6,275 nt of DNA, taken from assembly GCA_017445525.1 (NCBI GenBank), contig JAFSTZ010000350.1, positions 1-6,275 on the forward strand, given 5' to 3'. The notes under the pieces are model-generated. The model saw only the letters and a list, made by a program, of their open reading frames with translations. It ran no database searches and was not told the DNA's origin. Made by a program: the position numbers and the translations under genes. This DNA is from Eubacterium sp. (GTDB taxonomy: Bacteria; Bacillota; Clostridia; Lachnospirales; Lachnospiraceae). Positions 1 through 5,627 of this stretch are shown here, in pieces (the stretch's first letter is position 1; each line of letters opens with the position of its first letter).

Positions 1-671
1 GCTGTCTTGAAATCGTTATATGACAGCGGAGCCTCACCATCTGCCTTATCAGAGATCGCGCGGATCACTAAAAATGGCACGTCGTTGTCCTGACAAACCT
101 GAGCTAAAGCTGCTCCCTCCATCTCACAGGCATACGCACTGAAAGTACTCTCTATAAAGTCCTTCTTCTCCTTTGATGATATAAACTGATCACCGGAGGC
201 GATGGTACCGACCTCAAGCTTATAGTTGGTATCCAGTGCCGCATAAGCTCTCTTTACAAGATCGATCACATCGGAACCCGTTTCAAAGTAGATCGATTTA
301 TAATCAGGATTCAGTCCCGGCTCATAACCAAGTCCTGCTACATCCATATCATGCTGGCAGAGCTTGTCGCCCACTACTATATCACCCTGATCAAGTGAGG
401 ATGCTATAGCTCCGGCAACGCCCATATTTATCACAAGATCGATGCTGTAGTCGCTAAACATATGAGCGGTTTCTACCAGCGTTATAAAGTGCTGCACACA
501 GGAAGCCATGGCAACCTTGCCGATCTTGGATACGGCTATGATGAGGTTGGCCCCCTCGTACTCTCCCTTATAATACGGGAAAACCTTATGGTCTATTTTT
601 GTAAAATCTCCCGCCTCAACAAACGGCAGGATCTCTTCTTCCATCGCTCCTATAATCAGTACTGTTTTCAT
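1..671 (-). CDS. mtnN: 5'-methylthioadenosine/S-adenosylhomocysteine nucleosidase (3' end off the window)
   Basis: Cytoplasmic enzyme that cleaves the N-glycosidic bond of methylthioadenosine and S-adenosylhomocysteine to adenine plus the thioribose or homocysteine sugar, feeding methionine salvage and, where LuxS is present, AI-2 formation. I translated 223 codons from the ATG at 669-671. The family landmarks are in order: N-terminal IIGAMEEE with the general-base glutamate at residue 12, the MGVAGAI loop (83-89), SGDQF (159-163), CEMEGAA with the ribose-binding Met-Glu (184-185), and RAISD with the catalytic aspartate (208) followed by the usual DGEAPLSYNDF end region. By comparison with the E. 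coli enzyme (about 232 residues), roughly the last 20 residues lie beyond the left edge. The start is set by AAGGAGG at 678-684, 6 nt upstream. It follows the small secreted-protein gene by 14 bp, so the two are probably one transcript from the promoter at 1128-1156. The family assignment is secure; whether it prefers methylthioadenosine or S-adenosylhomocysteine cannot be read. Confidence 0.95.
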   Translation of the reverse strand, partial: MKTVLIIGAMEEEILPFVEAGDFTKIDHKVFPYYKGEYEGANLIIAVSKIGKVAMASCVQHFITLVETAHMFSDYSIDLVINMGVAGAIASSLDQGDIVVGDKLCQHDMDVAGLGYEPGLNPDYKSIYFETGSDVIDLVKRAYAALDTNYKLEVGTIASGDQFISSKEKKDFIESTFSAYACEMEGAALAQVCQDNDVPFLVIRAISDKADGEAPLSYNDFKT

Positions 672-685
672 AGTTGGCCTCCTTA

Positions 686-1078
686 TCACCAGAATCTGAT
701 CAGCGTCACTTTATTTTTCTTTATCATAAATGCGATGCTCGAGTGGTCAGCGTCATGCGTCTCGCACAAACTGTTGAAATCACTTGCCGTGATGGTTTCC
801 TCGGATGACTTGTATCCGTCGAGGATCTCGCAGTTCTTTTTCAGCTTGAACTTAAAGGTTCCCGTCTGAGAATACTCGGGAGTGCTCGCCGCTCTCTCCC
901 AGTTCTCCACGGTGCCCTTGATGATCAGCTTGTTACCCTTGATACATGCACTATCGTACTCCACCAGATATCCGCCGTTGGCGATCTTCTTGACCGTCTT
1001 GGCATCCGAAACTGCTGTCGGTAACAGTGTTACAACAAGTAATAATGCCATAATCGTTGCTATCAATCTTCTTTTCAT
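686..1078 (-). CDS. Small secreted protein of unknown function
   Basis: 130 residues with a clear Sec-type signal peptide: basic start MKRR, hydrophobic core around residues 5-22 (rich in A, L, V), and a probable cleavage after the small-residue stretch AVSDA near residue 26. There is no lipobox cysteine, so it is probably released or loosely wall-bound rather than a lipoprotein. The mature part of about 104 residues is lysine-rich with alternating hydrophobic and polar residues (GNKLIIKGTVENW, TGTFKFKLKKNCEIL, KNKVTLIRFW), suggesting a small beta-sandwich. It has three cysteines, which could allow one disulfide. I do not recognise a family and assign no function. AGGAGG at 1087-1092 lies 8 nt before the ATG. 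The stop TGA is immediately followed by TAA, giving two in-frame stops right before the ribosome binding site of the nucleosidase gene. The short gap to that gene argues for an operon, although a functional link is not obvious. Confidence 0.82.
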   Translation of the reverse strand: MKRRLIATIMALLLVVTLLPTAVSDAKTVKKIANGGYLVEYDSACIKGNKLIIKGTVENWERAASTPEYSQTGTFKFKLKKNCEILDGYKSSEETITASDFNSLCETHDADHSSIAFMIKKNKVTLIRFW

Positions 1079-1127
1079 GTTTTTGTCCTCCTATCTATCC
1101 ATAGATTGTTGCCTTACATCTCAAAAC

Positions 1128-1156
1128 ATTATATAACATATCTTAAATAAAAACAA
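1128..1156 (-). promoter_or_regulatory. Sigma-A-type promoter for the secreted protein/mtnN unit
   Basis: Read on the minus strand, TTGTTT (1151-1156) is followed by a 17-bp spacer and a perfect TATAAT (1128-1133). Expected transcription start is about 1121-1122, giving a leader of roughly 43 nt before the ATG at 1078. It is the exact mirror image in position of the promoter at 1182-1210. Confidence 0.7.
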
Positions 1157-1188
1157 GTATATTTTCTGTACAAAAATATGCTTGTTTT
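1150..1188. repeat. Imperfect 16-bp inverted repeat between the divergent promoters
   Basis: The left arm at 1150-1165 (AAAACAAGTATATTTT) and right arm at 1173-1188 (AAAATATGCTTGTTTT) match at 15 of 16 positions as an inverted repeat with a 7-nt centre that contains TGTACA. The arms include both -35 hexamers. It could be an operator for a dimeric or tetrameric regulator, or simply the by-product of two promoters arranged symmetrically. The AT-rich stem with no U-tract makes a terminator unlikely. Confidence 0.6.
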
Positions 1189-1210
1189 AATAACTAATTT
1201 ATGCTATAAT
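1182..1210 (+). promoter_or_regulatory. Sigma-A-type extended -10 promoter for the CoA-transferase gene
   Basis: TTGTTT (1182-1187), a 17-bp spacer, then TATAAT (1205-1210) preceded by TG at 1202-1203, which makes a perfect extended -10 element. The predicted start at about 1216-1218 gives a leader of about 75 nt before the ATG at 1292. It is the strongest-looking promoter in the window, as expected for a central fermentation gene. Confidence 0.75.
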
Positions 1211-1224
1211 CTATGACAACAAAA

Positions 1225-1287
1225 ATGAATGCAACTATGCCGCAGATTACGTTAGAAATACCAATACTTTACAGAATGAGAGTATGA
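1225..1287 (+). CDS. Possible 20-codon leader peptide ORF upstream of the CoA-transferase
   Basis: A short ORF begins with ATG at 1225, only 7-9 nt after the predicted transcription start, and ends at TGA (1285-1287), 4 nt before the CoA-transferase ATG and in a different frame. It has no Shine-Dalgarno sequence, so translation would have to be nearly leaderless. The peptide has a stretch of Ile, Leu, Thr and Pro (ITLEIPIL) and a basic end. If translated, its termination next to the weak start of the CoA-transferase gene could couple translation of the two. Chance occurrence is a real possibility: a 20-codon ORF is not rare in a 75-nt leader. Confidence 0.22.
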   Translation: MNATMPQITLEIPILYRMRV

Positions 1288-1291
1288 ATAT

Positions 1292-2632
1292 ATGCTTAAC
1301 GACTACACAATAGAATACAAGGATAAACTGCGTACGCCCGAGGAGGCCGTTTCAGTTATAAAAAGCGGTGACTGGATCGACTACACCTCGACCCTCGGTA
1401 TGCCCATACTGCTTGACCGGGCACTGGCAAAAAGACGTGATGAATTATCCGATGTAAAGATAAGAGGAAACCTGATCAGAGGCCCCATCGAGGTGGCGGA
1501 GTGCGATCCTACACAGGAGCACTTTATCTATCATTCATGGCACTGTTCGGCTTATGAAAGAAGGCTCTGTGACAGAGGACTCTGCTACTATATCCCCATG
1601 GTTTTCCATAACAATTCTGCCTACTATGAGTTTTTCATAAAGGTAAATGTTGCTATGGTATCGGTGTCACCGATGGATAAACACGGGTACTTCAACTTCT
1701 CCGTAAACACCGGAGTGGCCGGTCCCATATGTGAGAAGGCCGATATAGTGATCGTGGAAGTAAATGAGCATATGCCGAAAATCCACGGCGGATATCACGA
1801 GTGCATACACATATCGGAAGTTGATATGATCGTAGAGGGTGATCATGAACCCTTTAAGAATTATCTGCCGGTGAATCCGACTCCCGAGGATGAGATGATA
1901 GCAAAGCATATCATCCCGTATATCGTGGACGGAGCAAACCTCCAGCTCGGTGTCGGTGCCGTACCGAATGCGATAGGCGCAGCGATAGCAAACTCGGATA
2001 TAAAGGATCTCGGTATGCATACGGAATTATGTACGGATGCATTTTTAGAGTTGTACAGACAGGGCAAGATAACCAATAAAAGAAAGAATATAAATAAAGG
2101 CAAAGGTGTTTTCGGTTGTGCCGTGGGATCGATGGAGTTATATGAGTGGCTTGATGACAATCCCGGTATAGCCGCCTTTCCTCTTGAGTATGTAAACAAA
2201 CCTGATGTTATAGCGCAACTCGATAATATGGTTTCTATAAATGCCTGCGTGGCGGTGGATCTCTACGGTCAGGTTGCTGCCGAGAGTGCCGGATCCAGAC
2301 AGATAAGCGGCACGGGAGGTCAGCTGGACTTCCTTTCCGGCGCGTCGGCTTCGAGAGGCGGCAAAGCATTTATATGTATGAAGTCGGTTCACAGACATCG
2401 TGACGGCACTATACAGTCACGGATCCTGCCCCAGTTCAACGGAGATATCATCACTTCCCCGAGAAGCCAGGTCTACTTTATAGCAACGGAGTATGGCGTT
2501 GTGAATCTCGAAGGAAAGTCAACATGGGAGCGTGCCGAAGATCTGATATCCATCGCGCATCCTGACTTCCGTGATGAGCTTATAGAAGCGGCCAAAGAAA
2601 AGAAGATATGGAGACAATCAAATAAGAGGTGA
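1292..2632 (+). CDS. but: Butyryl-CoA:acetate CoA-transferase-type enzyme (acetyl-CoA hydrolase/transferase family)
   Basis: 446 residues, a normal length for the 4-hydroxybutyrate/butyryl-CoA transferase family (class I-like CoA-transferases acting through a glutamyl-CoA thioester). Visible landmarks are the N-terminal YKDKLRTPEEAV and SGDWIDY; LGVGAVPNAIGAAI (219-232); GMHTELCTDAFLEL, which holds the probable catalytic glutamate at 245; the glycine loop SGTGGQLDF (339-347) that helps bind CoA; and ATEYGVVNLEGKS (398-410). The likely reaction is butyryl-CoA plus acetate to butyrate plus acetyl-CoA, the main last step of butyrate formation in gut Lachnospiraceae. 4-Hydroxybutyrate or another short acyl-CoA remains possible because family members differ subtly, so the gene symbol is provisional. 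In-frame stop TGA at 1277-1279 rules out an earlier start. The ribosome binding site is weak (GAGAG at 1278-1282, spacer 9), unlike the strong sites elsewhere in the window. It is a single-gene unit with its own promoter at 1182-1210 and the terminator at 2617-2655. Confidence 0.88.
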   Translation: MLNDYTIEYKDKLRTPEEAVSVIKSGDWIDYTSTLGMPILLDRALAKRRDELSDVKIRGNLIRGPIEVAECDPTQEHFIYHSWHCSAYERRLCDRGLCYYIPMVFHNNSAYYEFFIKVNVAMVSVSPMDKHGYFNFSVNTGVAGPICEKADIVIVEVNEHMPKIHGGYHECIHISEVDMIVEGDHEPFKNYLPVNPTPEDEMIAKHIIPYIVDGANLQLGVGAVPNAIGAAIANSDIKDLGMHTELCTDAFLELYRQGKITNKRKNINKGKGVFGCAVGSMELYEWLDDNPGIAAFPLEYVNKPDVIAQLDNMVSINACVAVDLYGQVAAESAGSRQISGTGGQLDFLSGASASRGGKAFICMKSVHRHRDGTIQSRILPQFNGDIITSPRSQVYFIATEYGVVNLEGKSTWERAEDLISIAHPDFRDELIEAAKEKKIWRQSNKR

Positions 2633-2655
2633 GATAAACTCACCTCTTATTTGAT
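2617..2655. terminator. Bidirectional terminator hairpin shared by convergent genes
   Basis: Perfect 17-bp inverted repeat (2617-2633 and 2639-2655) around a 5-nt ATAAA loop. The inner stem AGAGGTGAG/CTCACCTCT is GC-richer, with an A-rich flank on the left (ATCAAATA) and a T-rich flank on the right (TATTTGAT), so either strand gives a stem followed by a U-rich stretch. The left arm contains the last codons and the TGA stop of the CoA-transferase gene. The diguanylate cyclase gene stops only a few bases past the right arm, at 2660-2662. Both genes converge here. Confidence 0.8.
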
Positions 2656-2659
2656 ATAC

Positions 2660-4105
2660 TCACTCCGTTCGTCTTGCCAGCTTTTTATTTTTATAATACT
2701 CGTTCTTGGCTTCATACATCTTGTCATCAGCCATAGCTGCGATCTCCTGTATGGTCAGCTCCGGATACTCGGACGCTCTCACATATCCGCAGGATACCGC
2801 AAGCGTCATACCGTGCTCCAGTGTCCAACTCTCAAGCATATCACTGAAATCAAGCTTGATCATCATCAGCCTGTCTATATCCGCAAATATCAATGCCGCA
2901 AACTCGTCTCCACCGATCCTGTAGAGCTCGCCGTAGTTACCAAAGCACCTTCTCATACAGTCGGCCGCACCCTTGATCAGCTCGTCCCCGGCCTCGTGTC
3001 CGCGGTTATCATTTACCGTCTTCAGACCGTTCAGATCCATGGAGACATATACCAGCAGATCCTCGTATTTTTTATCATCATACCTTCTGATATCGGTCTC
3101 ATATGCTCGCCTGTTGAAAAGCATCGTCATGGAATCGGAGTTGGCATTTTTCTGTTCATTTATTAGTCTGACAGTCATCCTTCTCACGATCAAAACCAGC
3201 ACAACCGCTGCGATTATCATATAAACCGTAGTCAAAAGAAGTGGGATATAGATACCCGCCTGAGCTACTCTTCTGTATCTTGCTATGGCTATTTTATAGT
3301 TATTATATCTGGTCATCGAACAGTAAGAATCCTCATTAGATATAACAGCATCCTGCTCGACTACGACGTTTAATTTATCTGTATTATCCTCAAATCCGAT
3401 CTCAAACAGATCCTTGCCGATGTATCTTTCATTGGTCGCACCATCTATCTTGTTGTCAGTATCGCCGGCAACAAATATCTCCACGCCCTCATACGCCGGG
3501 AACTCCTTTATCACGGCATCCATCTCGTTGACGGAAAGCTCGTTCAAAAGTCGCATCGGCTTGATCCCGACCATGACCAGACGCTCTTTGGCATCGTTCC
3601 AGCACATCGCATACATCATGGGTTTTTTGTTCTCAACATCAGTGGTCAGCTCTATACACATGGTGAAATTTTTCTCGGTGAGCATCTTCTGAAACTGCTG
3701 AAGTGTAGGATCATCCTCCATCGTGTGACCATAAATAGCAGGCTTGGTCCCGGAGTAAACTTCGCCCTGTGGATCGAGCAGATGTATCTCATCCACGGAT
3801 ACGAGATTGGCTATCCAGGCAAGCTCTGTTATCTGTTTTTCTATCGTTGGATTTTTATCGATGATATAAGAAACCGCTCTCGCTCTGGTGATATAATCCT
3901 CCTTGAGCGATGCAGTGAGTGAACGCACTCTGTCGTCGTTGTTGTCTATGGTGGATTTGATCTGATTTATAAGCAGCGTATTTGAAGAGAAAGCATTCCT
4001 TTTATTTGTCCTGACTTGGATAAAATAAAGAATACCGATAAGTATACCTATAACTAAAAATGCGGCAATAACCAAAAGAATTATATTCCGCTTTTTTAAA
4101 CTCAT
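2660..4105 (-). CDS. Membrane-anchored sensor diguanylate cyclase (GGDEF)
   Basis: 481 residues. It makes cyclic di-GMP from two GTP at the inner face of the membrane. Order of parts: short basic start; transmembrane helix about 8-29; an extracytoplasmic sensor region about 30-283, in which VDEIHLLDPQGEVYSG (104-119) has the look of a Cache/PAS-like fold; transmembrane helix about 284-307; then a GGDEF domain from about 318. The catalytic domain looks intact: DSMTMLFNRR (324-333), SMDLNGLK with the metal-binding Asp 357, ND..GHEAGD (365-374) for substrate, and the active loop RIGGDEF (396-402). The allosteric I-site RxxD is absent: the equivalent positions are Gly 389 and Gly 392, so product inhibition by that route is unlikely. 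No EAL domain follows. It has its own promoter (4135-4163) and an irregular ribosome binding site, AGGTAGGG at 4109-4116. It is the next gene after pilT and its coupled small gene, on the same strand. Confidence 0.93.
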   Translation of the reverse strand: MSLKKRNIILLVIAAFLVIGILIGILYFIQVRTNKRNAFSSNTLLINQIKSTIDNNDDRVRSLTASLKEDYITRARAVSYIIDKNPTIEKQITELAWIANLVSVDEIHLLDPQGEVYSGTKPAIYGHTMEDDPTLQQFQKMLTEKNFTMCIELTTDVENKKPMMYAMCWNDAKERLVMVGIKPMRLLNELSVNEMDAVIKEFPAYEGVEIFVAGDTDNKIDGATNERYIGKDLFEIGFEDNTDKLNVVVEQDAVISNEDSYCSMTRYNNYKIAIARYRRVAQAGIYIPLLLTTVYMIIAAVVLVLIVRRMTVRLINEQKNANSDSMTMLFNRRAYETDIRRYDDKKYEDLLVYVSMDLNGLKTVNDNRGHEAGDELIKGAADCMRRCFGNYGELYRIGGDEFAALIFADIDRLMMIKLDFSDMLESWTLEHGMTLAVSCGYVRASEYPELTIQEIAAMADDKMYEAKNEYYKNKKLARRTE

Positions 4106-4134
4106 ATACCCTACCTGCTTTCAAATAATAACAT

Positions 4135-4163
4135 ACTATAGTGACAATAAAACACTGTGTTAA
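4135..4163 (-). promoter_or_regulatory. Sigma-A-type promoter for the diguanylate cyclase gene
   Basis: Minus-strand TTAACA (4158-4163), a 17-bp spacer and TATAGT (4135-4140), each one base from consensus. The predicted start near 4128 leaves a short leader of about 23 nt carrying the ribosome binding site. This suggests the cyclase can be expressed apart from the pilus genes, although read-through from them is also possible because I see no clear terminator in between. Confidence 0.6.
4151..4161. promoter_or_regulatory. Palindrome overlapping the cyclase -35 box (possible operator)
   Basis: AACAC-T-GTGTT is a perfect 5+1+5 dyad that covers most of the -35 hexamer and the adjoining spacer of the diguanylate cyclase promoter. 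The position would suit a repressor site. With only 11 bp, it could be chance. Confidence 0.3.
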
Positions 4164-4224
4164 TTTGTTACTATTCGCCGGCATCACTCCCATCTGGAGA
4201 GTATGTCCCTACGGCACCCCACTT

Positions 4225-4449
4225 TTATTTCGCAGTATCTTCTTCCATGTTTTCACCGATATTCCACTCGACGTCACCGTTCTCCGCAGCCGCTCCCGTC
4301 GCTATCACACGGCCGTCGTACTTTGTTTCATTGTCGGCTTTTAAGTTGCTGAAAAGTATAGTTGATCCAACAACAAGTCCGATAAAAACGAGTAAAAATA
4401 ATATCGTTGATATGATAGTCCTTCTTTTGCTTTTTTTACTGTAAACCAT
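4225..4449 (-). CDS. Small single-pass membrane protein coupled to pilT
   Basis: 74 residues: a very basic N-terminus (YSKKSKRR), one strong transmembrane helix about residues 11-34, then a roughly 40-residue acidic tail (ENGDVEWNIGENMEEDTAK). The positive-inside rule puts the tail outside the cytoplasmic membrane. I do not recognise a family. Its ATG shares one base with the pilT stop (TGATG), and the AGGAGG at 4455-4460 is made by the two AGG arginine codons at the end of pilT, so translation is almost certainly coupled. This points to a role at the pilus machine, perhaps an accessory or anchoring subunit, but that is inference from position only. Confidence 0.8.
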   Translation of the reverse strand: MVYSKKSKRRTIISTILFLLVFIGLVVGSTILFSNLKADNETKYDGRVIATGAAAENGDVEWNIGENMEEDTAK

Positions 4450-5510
4450 CAGATCCTCCTCTGAACCTGCTCAGGATTCATCGCAAACATAAGTGCCGAC
4501 TCATCGGTTATCTGGCCTTTCTTGTAAAGGTCAACGATATACTGATCCATAGAGATCATACCGAGCGGTCCCGATGTCTGGATGACATTGTCTATCTGAT
4601 AGTTCTTTGAATCACGGATCATATTGCTGACCGCAGGAGTGATCTTCATGATCTCTACTGCGGGAACCATACCGCCACCGATCTTCGGTATCAGCTGCTG
4701 AGATACGATACAGTTGAGCACCAGTGAAAGCTGTATCCTGATCTGCTCCTGCTGATCTGCCGGGAACGAATCGATGATACGGTCTATGGTATTCACCGCA
4801 CCCTTTGTATGCAGGGTCGCGATGACCAGATGTCCTGTCTCTGCAGCACTCATCGCTGTACGGATAGTCTCCGCATCACGCATCTCACCGAGAAGGATAA
4901 CATCCGGCGCCTGTCTGAGCACGGCTCTCAAACCGGTCAGGTAGCTCTGCGTATCGATCAGGACCTCTCTCTGGGAGATGATCGCCTTGTTATCACGATG
5001 CAGGTACTCGATAGGATCCTCAAGTGTTACGATATGTGCGGAGCGCGTTTTATTTATCTGATCGATGATGCACGCCTGAGTGGTGGACTTACCGCTGCCG
5101 GCTGTACCCGAGATGATGATCATGCCGTGCTTTACCTTCGCCAGTTCCATCACCGAATCAGGTATCCCGATATCATGATAATCAGGTATATCAAACGCAA
5201 CTATACGGATAACGCACGACTGTGATCCACGCTGAAAGTAAGTGTTCACACGGAATCTGGCCAGATGACCGATAGCAAAAGAAAAGTCATCATCGCCCCT
5301 CTCCATGTAGTGTGTCTTGTCCCTGTTTGCTGTCCGGTATATCTCATCGATGAGAGCTTCCGTCATGGCCGGCATCAACTTCTCGCCATCATCAAAGACA
5401 TTCCGGATATCACCTGCAAGCTTGTAACTCAAGGCAGCTCCTGTTATGATAAATATATCCGATGCTTTATTCTCAACTGCTTTACTAAGAATCTCCTCAA
5501 GACTATGCAT
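4449..5510 (-). CDS. pilT: Type IV pilus retraction ATPase PilT
   Basis: 353 residues, normal for the family. A hexameric cytoplasmic ATPase that drives pilus depolymerisation, giving twitching, surface sensing or DNA uptake. Visible elements: N-terminal PAS-like domain with KASDIFIITG and ARFRVNTYFQRG; Walker A GTAGSGKST (135-143); Asp box TLEDPIEYLH (162-171); Walker B APDVILLGEMRD with Glu 209; His box ETGHLVIATLHT (His 227 and His 234) and DRIIDSFP. The C-terminal retraction signature, AIRNLIRE in classical PilT, appears as AVSNMIRD (293-300). This supports PilT over the assembly ATPase PilB, which also has a long extra N-terminal domain and zinc-binding cysteines missing here. The usual His of the ASD(L/I)H motif is Phe here. 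GGAGGG at 5515-5520 precedes the ATG by 4 nt. It lies between a minor-pilin-like gene and a coupled small membrane protein gene. Confidence 0.95.
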   Translation of the reverse strand: MHSLEEILSKAVENKASDIFIITGAALSYKLAGDIRNVFDDGEKLMPAMTEALIDEIYRTANRDKTHYMERGDDDFSFAIGHLARFRVNTYFQRGSQSCVIRIVAFDIPDYHDIGIPDSVMELAKVKHGMIIISGTAGSGKSTTQACIIDQINKTRSAHIVTLEDPIEYLHRDNKAIISQREVLIDTQSYLTGLRAVLRQAPDVILLGEMRDAETIRTAMSAAETGHLVIATLHTKGAVNTIDRIIDSFPADQQEQIRIQLSLVLNCIVSQQLIPKIGGGMVPAVEIMKITPAVSNMIRDSKNYQIDNVIQTSGPLGMISMDQYIVDLYKKGQITDESALMFAMNPEQVQRRI

Positions 5511-5627
5511 ACTTCCCTCCGTTCATATATAGATCAGACCGGACGCTCCGATATCATCAGTGTCCCATATATCGGACAGTCCAACTCTGATATCATCAAT
5601 GTCCCATATACCGAACAGTCCAACTCC
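5511..5627. other. Intergenic region between the minor-pilin-like gene and pilT
   Basis: 117 bp, mostly filled by the 39-bp tandem duplication. I find no convincing promoter hexamers and no U-tract terminator on the minus strand, so pilT is probably transcribed from upstream through this element. Confidence 0.6.
5547..5624. repeat. 39-bp tandem direct repeat, two copies, with internal dyad
   Basis: Copy 1 at 5547-5585 and copy 2 at 5586-5624 abut exactly and agree at 35 of 39 positions; all four differences are transitions. Copy 1 contains a perfect 8-bp inverted repeat, TCCGATAT (5547-5554) and ATATCGGA (5569-5576), around a 14-nt loop, plus the small palindrome GGACAGTCC (5574-5582). In copy 2 the 8-bp dyad is degraded. 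The repeat starts 3 bases after the minor-pilin-like gene's TAA. Confidence 0.9.

Noticed and set aside
462..869. Plus-strand open frame of 135 codons
   Set aside because: Antisense to the nucleosidase and secreted-protein genes, both of which have clear motifs or signal peptide and strong ribosome binding sites.
2651..3166. Plus-strand open frame of 171 codons
   Set aside because: Antisense to the GGDEF domain; no recognisable product.
4177..4215. Possible hairpin after the 74-residue gene (ACTCCC/GGAGAGT with a bulge, outer GCCG/CGGC)
   Set aside because: The stem is imperfect and no U-rich tract follows on the minus strand, so a terminator is not supported. I also looked for c-di-GMP riboswitch core sequences here and did not see them.
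5511..5546. TATATA-like -10 candidate just upstream of pilT
   Set aside because: No acceptable -35 hexamer at 16-18 bp; probably chance in AT-rich sequence.
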